From JAFDVL01 sp964631865 (GTDB lineage: Bacteria > Acidobacteriota > Blastocatellia > RBC074), in assembly GCA_964631865.1 (NCBI GenBank), contig CAZWAK010000004.1:1-64000 (forward strand): a stretch of 64,000 nucleotides of DNA, in the 5' to 3' direction. Made by a program: the position numbers and the translations under genes. Below the pieces are notes generated by a model. It was not told the origin of the DNA and did not search any database. It was given only the letters and a program-made list of their open reading frames with translations. Below, piece by piece: positions 10,831 to 17,413 of this stretch; within the stretch, counting starts at the first letter, position 1, and each line of letters opens with the position of its first letter.

Positions 10831-11829
10831 ATGAACAACCCCGTCCTAACAGATAGTCACGGTCGCGCCATTCGGGATTTGCGAATTTCGATTACGGATC
10901 GCTGCAACTTCCGTTGCTTTTATTGCATGCCGACCGAAGCGATGGAATGGCAACCCAAATCTGAAATCCTGAGTTATGAGGAAATCATTCGGCTCACCGA
11001 AATTTTTGTGAGTCTTGGCATCACCAAACTCCGCGTCACGGGCGGCGAGCCGATGATTCGCCGCGACATTGAAGAGTTGATTGCCAAACTCGCGGCGATT
11101 CCCGGCGTCGAAGATTTGGCGATGACGACGAATGCGCATTTTCTGCGCGGACGTGCCGAAGGCTTGAAGAATGCGGGCTTGCAACGACTGACGGTGAGTT
11201 TGGATTCGCTGACGCCGGAGCGGTTTGCGTTGCTCACCGGAAGAAACGAATTGGCGCGCGTGCTGGACGGCATTGACGCGGCGATTGAAGCTGGTTTGCA
11301 GCCCGTCAAAATCAACAGCGTCACGATTCGCGGCGTCAATGACGATCAGGCGCTGGGCTTTGCGGAGATGGCGCGCGCGAAAGATGTTCACGTGCGCTTC
11401 ATCGAATTTATGCCGCTCGACAATGGCAAGGTTTGGCGGCGCGAAATGGTCGTGCCGGGCGAAGAAGTGCGCGCGAAAATCCATGCCGTGTTTCCGCTTG
11501 TTCCAGTTGTCTCGACTAATCTCAGTGAAACGGCGCGGCGTTGGAAATTTGCCGATGGTGCGCCGGGCGAAGTCGGCTTCATCAATCCGGTCACGCAACC
11601 GTTTTGCGGGCATTGCAGCCGCATTCGTCTGACGGCGGATGGAATGATTCGGACGTGCTTGTTTTCGACGGTCGAGCACAACCTCAAACGCTTGTTGCGC
11701 GGCGGGGCGAACGATTGTGAATTGGTGGATTTCATCGTTGCTACTGTCGAACAGAAAGAGGCGCGACATCACATCAATGACGCTGAGTTCGTGCAGCCGC
11801 TGCGCACAATGTCGTGCATTGGAGGATAA
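10831..11829 (+). CDS. moaA: GTP 3',8-cyclase MoaA
   Basis: A radical SAM enzyme for the first step of molybdenum cofactor synthesis, converting GTP to the 3',8-cyclo intermediate. The N-terminal iron-sulfur site is DRCNFRCFYCMP (CX3CX2C). The SAM-binding GGEP follows in RVTGGEP. The C-terminal cluster binds through FCGHCSRIRLTADGMIRTC. The protein ends in the functionally important double glycine (SCIGG). Length is 332 residues from ATG 10831, normal for the family; ATG 10816 is possible. No other moa or moe gene is adjacent. A second, diverged copy of its last 35 codons lies at 12491-12598. Confidence 0.96.
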   Translation: MNNPVLTDSHGRAIRDLRISITDRCNFRCFYCMPTEAMEWQPKSEILSYEEIIRLTEIFVSLGITKLRVTGGEPMIRRDIEELIAKLAAIPGVEDLAMTTNAHFLRGRAEGLKNAGLQRLTVSLDSLTPERFALLTGRNELARVLDGIDAAIEAGLQPVKINSVTIRGVNDDQALGFAEMARAKDVHVRFIEFMPLDNGKVWRREMVVPGEEVRAKIHAVFPLVPVVSTNLSETARRWKFADGAPGEVGFINPVTQPFCGHCSRIRLTADGMIRTCLFSTVEHNLKRLLRGGANDCELVDFIVATVEQKEARHHINDAEFVQPLRTMSCIGG

Positions 11830-11836
11830 AGTTTTC

Positions 11837-12463
11837 ATGTCTGCTGTCATCGAAATTCCTCATACCGGTTCTACTCCTTCCAGCCTTCGTCGCTTTACCG
11901 TCAAAGACTATTACCGCATGCTCGAAGCAGGTATTTTGCACGAAGGTGATCGCGTCGAATTGATTCGCGGAGAGATCAGAACGATGTCACCCAAAGGCCC
12001 CAAACACGCATCAGGAAATAGCCGCACCAATCGCTACTTTACGAAGCTGTTGGGCGAGCAAGCGATCATTCGTATTCAAGACCCAATCCATATTGATGAG
12101 TATTCTGAGCCGGAACCCGATCTCGTGTTAGCGGAATTGGTCGAAGATGAATACGACTATCATCACCCCACGCCGGAGGAAATTTATTTGGTGCTGGAAA
12201 TCGCGGACAGTAGTCTGGACTATGATCGTGACGAAAAGAGTAAGCTTTACGCACAGGCTGGCATTCGGCAATATTGCATTTTGAATGTGCGCGAACGTGA
12301 ATTGGAAGAATACTCTCAGCCAAGCAGAGGCGGCTATCGTCGCAAGCAGACGTACACCGCAGAGCAAAGTTTTTCCCTCGTTGCTTTCCCGCATCTTACG
12401 GTCGAAGTGGGCGCTTTGTTACCCAGCCCCGGCAAGCCCAAACAACAACGCAAACGAAGATAA
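11837..12463 (+). CDS. Uma2-family (DUF820) putative endonuclease
   Basis: A 208-residue member of the Uma2 family, which has a restriction-endonuclease-like fold. Visible family features are RVELIRGEIRTMSP, the acidic EPEPDLVLAE segment, VLEIADSSLDYDRDEKSKLYAQAGIRQYCILN and the following strand. The putative PD-(D/E)XK residues are the D of PDL and the E of VLEIA. Cellular roles of Uma2 proteins remain unsettled. These genes are highly multiplied in cyanobacteria and other large genomes and behave like mobile cargo. Here the gene sits between moaA and a broken second copy of the moaA 3' end, which suggests it arrived by recombination. Confidence 0.9.
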   Translation: MSAVIEIPHTGSTPSSLRRFTVKDYYRMLEAGILHEGDRVELIRGEIRTMSPKGPKHASGNSRTNRYFTKLLGEQAIIRIQDPIHIDEYSEPEPDLVLAELVEDEYDYHHPTPEEIYLVLEIADSSLDYDRDEKSKLYAQAGIRQYCILNVRERELEEYSQPSRGGYRRKQTYTAEQSFSLVAFPHLTVEVGALLPSPGKPKQQRKRR

Positions 12464-12490
12464 TCCGCAGGCGTAAAAACCGTCTGATCT

Positions 12491-12598
12491 GAAGTGGATT
12501 TCATTTACGCGACCATTGAAAAAAAGGAGCCTCGCCACTACATTAACGAGGCAGAATTTGTGCAACCCCTGCGCACGATGTCCTGCATCGGAGGCTAA
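12491..12598 (+). pseudogene. Remnant of a second moaA 3' end
   Basis: Thirty-five codons read VDFIYATIEKKEPRHY, then INEAEFVQPLRTMSCIGG and a stop. They match the last 34 residues of MoaA at 11829 with a handful of substitutions and silent differences. A TGA stands just upstream in this frame and no start or upstream homology is seen, so the fragment is not a gene. Its TAA is immediately followed by the ATG of the next gene. The ancestral order was therefore probably moaA then that gene. Confidence 0.85.
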
Positions 12599-13057
12599 AT
12601 GCTCTTTACAAAATCCCTCACCGGATGTTTGATCCTGTCGTTCCTGCCATTTCCCCTTTTCGCACAAACCAAAGCCGACAAAAAAGCCGCCCAGGAAGCC
12701 GCCCGCATTGCCCGGATGAAAGCCACCATCAGTGGCTTTGGCACGGGCGAAGAGGCGTTGATTGAAGTGAAACGCAAGGGCAGCAAAAAAGTGCAAGGCT
12801 ACATCAGCACAGTCAAAGACGATTCGTTCGTTGTGGCGGACACAGCGGCGGCGCGTTCGTATGAAATTCGCTACAGCGAGGTGACCGTCGTCAAACCCTG
12901 GCAAGTATCGTCTGGCGGCCCAAGCTCCAAAAAATCCATTGTTTGGGGCACGCTGTTTATTGCCGGCATGACAGTCGTTGCGATTTTGGCCTACAAACGT
13001 TGCAAGCGATTAGAACGGGAAGGGAAGGTCTGCCCCGCGAATGAAGACGCTTTCTGA
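12599..13057 (+). CDS. Exported or membrane-anchored protein of unknown function
   Basis: A 152-residue protein with a signal peptide (MLFTKSLTGCLILSFLPFPLFAQ), a lysine- and alanine-rich linker, and a small beta-rich core (EALIEVKRKGSKKVQGYISTVKDDSFVVAD) that resembles an SH3-like or Sm-like fold. A C-terminal hydrophobic segment (SIVWGTLFIAGMTVVAILAY) precedes a basic tail, which would anchor it in the inner membrane. No known family is recognised. The ATG directly abuts the stop codon of the moaA remnant. Confidence 0.75.
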   Translation: MLFTKSLTGCLILSFLPFPLFAQTKADKKAAQEAARIARMKATISGFGTGEEALIEVKRKGSKKVQGYISTVKDDSFVVADTAAARSYEIRYSEVTVVKPWQVSSGGPSSKKSIVWGTLFIAGMTVVAILAYKRCKRLEREGKVCPANEDAF

Positions 13058-13136
13058 GGGCGTGCGACACTGTCGGTGTTAACGAAGCACAACCCTACAT
13101 TGCTGTCGCTTTGGCGTGGCAACCTGTCCCTGCGGT

Positions 13137-13586
13137 CTACTTTTGCGCCGCGAGCCGTTCCTGTTCGGTGGCCCATTCGCGCGCGCGCATGCGGTGATAT
13201 TGCGCGCTGGCTTCCGCTGCACGAATCAAGTGCCTGAGTTCGGCTTCTTCCCGTTCGGTTTGCTGCCGTAACTTTTTGACGTACGGATTTTCGCCCACCA
13301 TTTTGGGCAGGACGGCGATCTTGCGCCGTTCGCGGGCAAATTTTGTCCAGAGGGCTTCAAGCTCGACCTGATGCGTGTGAGCTTGGAGTTCGTAGTCTTT
13401 GGCTTTGGCTTCGTGTCGCTCCATTTCGCGTTTGGCCAGCGTCGCATTGGCAATCGGGTTGGCGGGGTCGTTGACGGCATCTGCCGCCAGTACAACCGGC
13501 ATGAACAAAGCCAACCCCAGAAGCCCCGTAGCGGCCAGGAAAAAATAACGAGTCAGGCGAGTTTGTGCGTTGATGGTCTTAGTCAT
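13137..13586 (-). CDS. Secreted coiled-coil protein under a manganese riboswitch
   Basis: A 149-residue protein with a signal peptide (RYFFLAATGLLGLALFMPVVLA then ADA). The mature part is almost all helical and highly charged, with coiled-coil character: ATLAKREMERHEAKAKDYE, then KLRQQTEREEAELRHLIRAAEASAQYHRMRAREWATEQERL. No enzyme motif or known family is recognised. The leader carries a yybP-ykoY riboswitch ending in an intrinsic terminator, so expression should rise with manganese. This makes a periplasmic metal-stress or metal-handling role plausible, by inference only. A GAAAGGAAG ribosome binding site precedes the ATG. Confidence 0.75.
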   Translation of the reverse strand: MTKTINAQTRLTRYFFLAATGLLGLALFMPVVLAADAVNDPANPIANATLAKREMERHEAKAKDYELQAHTHQVELEALWTKFARERRKIAVLPKMVGENPYVKKLRQQTEREEAELRHLIRAAEASAQYHRMRAREWATEQERLAAQK

Positions 13587-13602
13587 AATTTTCTTCCTTT
13601 CA

Positions 13603-13740
13603 ATAAAAAAGACCTTTTGCGTTTGTTTCGCAAAAGGTCTTGATCCGTCGAGTGCTAACTCACGCTGATGAACCGGGTTGCGGCGGGCAACCGTCTTGAC
13701 GACTCATCAGACCTGGAAGGTGATCTACTCCCCTTAATTC
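13603..13740 (-). promoter_or_regulatory. yybP-ykoY (Mn2+) riboswitch
   Basis: Read on the minus strand, the leader contains all the hallmarks of this class: GGGGAGTAG at 13733-13725, GTCGTCAA at 13703-13696 and CAAGACCTTTTGC at 13642-13630. Helices are visible. GATC pairs with GATC (13725-13722 with 13645-13642). ACCT-AGGT is a hairpin at 13721-13711. CTGATGA pairs with TCATCAG (13710-13704 with 13671-13665), enclosing a GGTTGC/GCAACC hairpin. A last stem-loop spans 13664-13646. The 3' strand of the closing helix is also the 5' strand of the terminator, so ligand binding and termination are mutually exclusive, as expected of an ON switch. Confidence 0.92.
13609..13641 (-). terminator. Intrinsic terminator forming the riboswitch expression platform
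   Basis: A perfect 13-bp stem (AAGACCTTTTGCG with CGCAAAAGGTCTT, loop of 7) is followed on the minus strand by a run of T residues at 13608-13603. It lies 17 bases before the coding start. Confidence 0.9.
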
Positions 13741-13749
13741 CGAACGAGA

Positions 13750-13788
13750 AAAATAAGGGCGCACGAATCGTTGCAAAACTCGTGCGCC
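13750..13788 (-). terminator. Hairpin with T-rich tail upstream of the riboswitch
   Basis: A 9-bp GC-rich stem (GGCGCACGA at 13758-13766 with TCGTGCGCC at 13780-13788) is followed on the minus strand by CTTATTTTTC. It can end transcripts coming from the 14708-13985 operon. It also stands between the sigma-54-type promoter at 13859-13873 and the riboswitch. Confidence 0.65.
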
Positions 13789-13858
13789 TCACCCAGTTGC
13801 TTGCTGCTCAACTCCCCACAAACCTAGTTGAGTGACAAGCCCTACAGCTTTGAGATTG

Positions 13859-13873
13859 GCAAGCAATGTGCCA
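13859..13873 (-). promoter_or_regulatory. Sigma-54-type promoter
   Basis: On the minus strand TGGCACATTGCTTGC has GG and GC separated by exactly ten bases and matches the -24/-12 consensus closely. Predicted start of transcription is near 13847. The transcript would pass the hairpin at 13758-13788 and the riboswitch before the secreted coiled-coil gene. Confidence 0.7.
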
Positions 13874-13984
13874 CAAACGAGAACCGCGCGTTTACAAGGA
13901 GTTAGCGGCTTTGGTCGGAAAAATCAAGGCAGCGCGATTGGGACATTCTGCGACAGCGACGTGGCAAACTGTCTCGGCTCGGCG

Positions 13985-14500
13985 TTACAGGATGACCTGC
14001 TCGCCGGAGAACGAACGCGCCTTTTCCTGTACACGGGAGGCCACCAGGCGGGCCAATTCTGTGTCCAGACCGGGCATCGCACGATATTTGGTGAAGACAG
14101 AGGTGAAGGCGAATTCCTGGGCCAGGCGTTCGGAACTCAGCTCCGGTCGCGCGCGATATTTGGCGAAGACCGAAGTCAACTCGAACGCTTGCACCAGCCG
14201 CTCCGCGCGCACCAGCACGGAAGCATCTTGTAACTGCGCGCTGGCACGGATTTCGCGCAGCGCATAGACGATGTGCTCCGGCCCCACGTCTACCACCACA
14301 AAGTCGTGAAACTCCTGGCAGGCGCGATGCAGTTCTTCAGCACTTTGCGCATAGGTGACGGTGTGAGGCGCAAGCCGCAGCAAAGCTTTCAGGCGCGGGA
14401 AATTTTCGATGCAGTCGCTCACCAGCAAAACCCGCACGGACGAGGCTCCATCATTACATTCCTTCCCAGGGGCCGTTTGCGTTGTCGCGTAGGTCAGCAT
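13985..14500 (-). CDS. Receiver-like protein with internal duplication
   Basis: A 171-residue cytoplasmic protein. Residues about 25-110 look like a response-regulator receiver fold (VRVLLVSDCIENFPRLKALLR, FHDFVVVDVGP, where D could be the phosphoacceptor). There is no output domain. The C-terminal part holds two copies of a 24-residue unit, beginning RLVQAFELTSVFAKYRARPEL and RLAQEFAFTSVFTKYRAMPGL. ATG 14500 is chosen because GGAGAA stands at good distance; longer readings start with implausible basic sequence. It is second in an operon, 13 bases after a 64-residue gene. Function unknown. Confidence 0.65.
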   Translation of the reverse strand: MLTYATTQTAPGKECNDGASSVRVLLVSDCIENFPRLKALLRLAPHTVTYAQSAEELHRACQEFHDFVVVDVGPEHIVYALREIRASAQLQDASVLVRAERLVQAFELTSVFAKYRARPELSSERLAQEFAFTSVFTKYRAMPGLDTELARLVASRVQEKARSFSGEQVIL

Positions 14501-14513
14501 TGGCGTAGTTCTC

Positions 14514-14708
14514 CTATGACTGGGGTTGTGTGAACAGGGCCGCGAACACCTGGCGCGCTTGCTGTTGTTGCGTTTCCCGGCGCTCCTGCACCCAGGCTCG
14601 GACGGCTTTGACCGTGCGATGCAGGGGCGCGGCTGGCGTTTCAGCGACATGCTGCGGCGGCTTGTTTTCGGGCCAATGATCGCGTTTGATCAGTCGAACG
14701 GTTTTCAT
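14514..14708 (-). CDS. Small basic protein of unknown function
   Basis: A 64-residue protein beginning MKTVRLIKRDHWPENKPP, rich in Arg and Gln, with a predicted C-terminal helix. It has a strong AGGAGAA ribosome binding site and lies 25 bases after the predicted start of a sigma-54-type promoter. It forms an operon with the receiver-like gene. No family is recognised. The promoter and ribosome binding site make it likely to be a real gene despite its size. Confidence 0.6.
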   Translation of the reverse strand: MKTVRLIKRDHWPENKPPQHVAETPAAPLHRTVKAVRAWVQERRETQQQQARQVFAALFTQPQS

Positions 14709-14744
14709 CTTGATTCTCCTTTGGTTAACTCACGCTCAGTTGGA

Positions 14745-14759
14745 GCAAGCACTGTGCCG
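14745..14759 (-). promoter_or_regulatory. Sigma-54-type promoter of the small-protein operon
   Basis: On the minus strand CGGCACAGTGCTTGC has GG and GC exactly ten bases apart and a near-consensus -24/-12 pair. Transcription should start near 14733, leaving a 25-base leader before ATG 14708. Confidence 0.75.
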
Positions 14760-14764
14760 CAGCT

Positions 14765-14782
14765 TTGAGACCGCGATCTCAA
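14765..14782. promoter_or_regulatory. Palindrome next to the sigma-54-type promoter
   Basis: TTGAGACCGCGATCTCAA is an 18-base palindrome with one mismatched pair, directly upstream of the -24 element of the 14745-14759 promoter. A half-site of it (CTTTGAGA) also lies beside the promoter at 13859-13873. It may be a regulator site. Confidence 0.4.
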
Positions 14783-15103
14783 GCAGTTAGAAAAGAGCAG
14801 GGAAACGGCCACTGCGAAAATTTGGCGCAGCACTGAGGCATCTTGAGACATCTCGATGGGGCCTGAACACAGCGTTGCCAAAAGGTCAGAAAGCCTTCTT
14901 CCCCCTTCGCCAAATGGCCTATTTCATTGTGCTTCCGTGCGATTACCGAAGCCTCTCCGCCTTCTTTGGAACGCCCTGGCACACCTCTTGCCCTAGCCTC
15001 AAGCGCAACGCAAAAGAGCAAGAGTCACGTTGCAAGCTATGTTGGGAATATTGGAAACAAGGATCGTTGATTACCTTGAACTTTGTACTTTAGGAGGAAC
15101 GTT
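14783..15103. other. Gap without a supported gene
   Basis: This stretch between divergent genes shows no coding signal on either strand. Near its right end is the ribosome binding site AGGAGG of the following gene. No sigma-54-type element with correct spacing and no clear -35/-10 pair was found. Confidence 0.5.
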
Positions 15104-15484
15104 ATGAGAAAGTTTGTTGTGTCAATTTCCGCTGCGTTACTGTTGTGCCTGTCCCTGATCGGAACCGCCCTCGCGAACGAAAAGAACCTGAAGAAAACGC
15201 TCACGCTCAATGAAGACGTGATGATCAACAACACACTCGTCAAGAAAGGCGAGTATCGTGTGACGTTCGATGCCAAGACCGAAGAAGTGACGCTCTCACG
15301 CGATGGCGATGTGGTTTTTACAGGCAAGGCGATGGTCGAAATGCGAGCAGAAAAAGCTCGCTACAACTCGGCTTCCTTCCGCTCCACGGAGAAAGGCAAG
15401 CTCCTGAATGGTTTCACTTTCGCGGGAGATCGTCGCGCTATTGTGTTAACAGAGACTGCGAGCAGCAGTGCTGGCGAACAATAG
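15104..15484 (+). CDS. Small secreted protein of unknown function
   Basis: A 126-residue protein with a clear signal peptide (MRKFVVSISAALLLCLSLIGTALA). The mature part is beta-rich with strands such as KKTLTLNEDVMINNTLVKKGEYRVTFD and EEVTLSRDGDVVFTGKAMVEM. Similar small secreted proteins, with an LNEDVxVNGTxVKKGxYxVxFD pattern, are frequent in Acidobacteriota, but no function is known. It has a strong AGGAGG ribosome binding site and ends in an intrinsic terminator, so it is a single-gene unit. Confidence 0.8.
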   Translation: MRKFVVSISAALLLCLSLIGTALANEKNLKKTLTLNEDVMINNTLVKKGEYRVTFDAKTEEVTLSRDGDVVFTGKAMVEMRAEKARYNSASFRSTEKGKLLNGFTFAGDRRAIVLTETASSSAGEQ

Positions 15485-15507
15485 CCTTCATCAACTGCGA
15501 GTAAGCC

Positions 15508-15540
15508 AAAGCGCCCTGGTCGTTCGGTCAGGGCGCTTTG
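15508..15540 (+). terminator. Intrinsic terminator
   Basis: An 11-bp stem (AAAGCGCCCTG with CAGGGCGCTTT, loop of 10) follows the small secreted gene. It is A- and T-flanked on both sides and could also serve the convergent transporter gene that ends at 15550. Confidence 0.8.
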
Positions 15541-15549
15541 TATTGCGCT

Positions 15550-15978
15550 TCACTTTTTGGAAATCAAGAGGAGTCCAGCAAAGTAAAACGCAATGCCCAG
15601 CGCGTTCCAGCCCGATAGCTTTTCCTTGTACACCAGCAGTCCGACCGGAACCAGCACCAAACTAATCACCATATTCACCAGCATCGAAGTCACGCTGATT
15701 TGCCAGCCCTGCCGATACGCCAGCAGAAACCCCACTTCGACCAGCACCGCGCCCACGCCAATGCCATAGACGGCCCAATTCGCTTTCTTGAACGATTCCG
15801 TCAACGTGCCTTCCGCCGGATAGAGCCAATGACAAAGCAGGCAGAGCGCAATGCCGGCGAGATAGGCGATGATGATGACGAAATAAGCGTTGAGGCTTTT
15901 GGCCAGCGATTTCTGTGCGAACTGATACAACAAACCGCCCGCGATGATGAGCAAGATCGGAAAGTAAGTGACGTTCAT
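15550..15978 (-). CDS. Four-helix EamA/DMT-type membrane protein
   Basis: A 142-residue protein with four or five transmembrane segments and the general look of a single EamA or small-multidrug-resistance unit. It begins YFPILLIIAGGLLYQFAQKS and ends WNALGIAFYFAGLLLISKK. Half-size members work as dimers and export small solutes, but the substrate is unknown. Start is ATG 15978. The gene is convergent with the small secreted protein and lies just downstream of the NtrC-type regulator on the same strand. Confidence 0.75.
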   Translation of the reverse strand: MNVTYFPILLIIAGGLLYQFAQKSLAKSLNAYFVIIIAYLAGIALCLLCHWLYPAEGTLTESFKKANWAVYGIGVGAVLVEVGFLLAYRQGWQISVTSMLVNMVISLVLVPVGLLVYKEKLSGWNALGIAFYFAGLLLISKK

Positions 15979-16042
15979 GCCCCTTGAATAACAAAAAAGG
16001 CAACGAAGCTCAACCACGTCACACGACTGGTTCGCGTGCCGC

Positions 16043-17413
16043 TCAAAACGCGATAGAAGCGTCTTGCGCGCGGTATTCGTCCAGCTTGCGATGCAGCGTG
16101 CGGCGATCAAACCCCAAGATTTCGGCGGCGCGCGATTTGTTGCCGTTCGTGAGTCGCAGCGTTTCCAGAATGTATTCTTTCTCCAATTCCTGAATCGTCA
16201 TGCGCCGTTCGCGTCCGCGGGCCAGCAACGTCGAAGACCGTCCGCCGCTGGTGATGCGCGTGGGCAAATCCTGCGGCGTGATGAGACAGCCTTCGGCCAA
16301 CGCCATTGAGCTTTCTATCGCGTTTTCCAACTCGCGCACATTGCCGGGCCACGAATAGGCCGTCAGAATCGCCAACGCTTCGGGCGTCACGTTGAAGGGC
16401 GGGCTGCCCGAACGGTCAGCCATTTTGTTGAGGAAATGGTCAATCATCAGCGGAATGTCCAGCGGACGTTCGCGCAGCGGCGGAATGCGCAAATGAATCA
16501 CGTTCAAGCGCCAATACAAATCTTCGCGAAACCGACCTTCGGTGACTTCCTGCTCCAAATCGCGATTCGTCGCGGCCAACACACGCACATTGATTTCGCG
16601 CTCACGATCCGCGCCGACGCGCCGCACCGTGCCTTCCTGCAACACGCGCAGCAGTTTCGGTTGCATCAGCAACGGCAATTCGCCCACCTCGTCCAGAAAG
16701 ATCGTGCCGCCTTCGGCTGCTTCAAATAAACCGGCGCGCGCTTGCTTCGCGCCCGTGAAGGCTTGCCCGGTGTGGCCGAACAATTCCGACTCAATCAACT
16801 CGGTTGGGATGGCAGCGCAATTGACGGGGACGAACGCGCCTTTGCGGTCGGACATCTTGTGAATGGAATGCGCGAAGAGTTCCTTGCCCGTGCCGGATTC
16901 GCCGGTAATCAACACGGTGCTGTTGCTGCGCGCGGCTTTGGACAACAACTTGATGACGTCTTTCATCTGCCGCGACGCGCCGATGATTTGTGCGGGTGAG
17001 GCGGGGATTTCGCGGCGCAGCCGCGCCTGTTCGCGTTGCGGGGCGCTTTGTTCGAGCGCCATCGTGATGGCTTGCAGCAATTCGCTGGTCTCGAACGGTT
17101 TGGTCAAATATTGAAACGCCCCGTTCTTGACCATTTCGACGGCCTGCTCCACCGAGCCAAACGCCGTGATGACGATGACGGGAATTTCAGGGCGTTTGAG
17201 GCGCGCGAGTTTCAGCAATTCATCGCCCGTTAAGCCGGGCATATTGACATCCGTAATCAGTAAATCCAGATGCTCTTTCTCATTTTCCAACCGCGCCTGC
17301 GCGGCGGTTCCTTCGACGGCTACAATTGTTTCGTAGCCTGCATCCTCCAGGTCATCCTGCAACAAATCGCGCAGGTCGGCATCATCTTCTGCAATCAGAA
17401 AGCGCGCGCTCAT
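16043..17413 (-). CDS. NtrC-type sigma-54 response regulator
   Basis: A 456-residue activator. It has a receiver domain (residues 1-120, LIAEDDADLR, phosphoacceptor in LLITDVNMPG, KPFE), an AAA+ domain (Walker A GESGTGKE, Walker B GGTIFLDEVGE, arginine finger region FREDLYWRLNV) and a Fis-type helix-turn-helix (NKSRAAEILGFDRRTLHRKL). The sigma-54 contact loop reads QAFTGA instead of the usual GAFTGA; the core AFTGA is intact. The ATG overlaps the stop of the kinase gene as ATGA. Several sigma-54-type promoters lie within 6 kb, and this is the only such activator in the window. Confidence 0.95.
   Translation of the reverse strand: MSARFLIAEDDADLRDLLQDDLEDAGYETIVAVEGTAAQARLENEKEHLDLLITDVNMPGLTGDELLKLARLKRPEIPVIVITAFGSVEQAVEMVKNGAFQYLTKPFETSELLQAITMALEQSAPQREQARLRREIPASPAQIIGASRQMKDVIKLLSKAARSNSTVLITGESGTGKELFAHSIHKMSDRKGAFVPVNCAAIPTELIESELFGHTGQAFTGAKQARAGLFEAAEGGTIFLDEVGELPLLMQPKLLRVLQEGTVRRVGADREREINVRVLAATNRDLEQEVTEGRFREDLYWRLNVIHLRIPPLRERPLDIPLMIDHFLNKMADRSGSPPFNVTPEALAILTAYSWPGNVRELENAIESSMALAEGCLITPQDLPTRITSGGRSSTLLARGRERRMTIQELEKEYILETLRLTNGNKSRAAEILGFDRRTLHRKLDEYRAQDASIAF

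Noticed and set aside
10846..11850. 334-codon open frame antisense to moaA
   Set aside because: Sense MoaA motifs are unambiguous; the antisense product has no ribosome binding site or family resemblance.
13695..13712. CTGATGAG on the minus strand, as in a hammerhead ribozyme core
   Set aside because: No GAAA partner follows at the right place. The sequence is fully explained as a helix and junction of the yybP-ykoY riboswitch.
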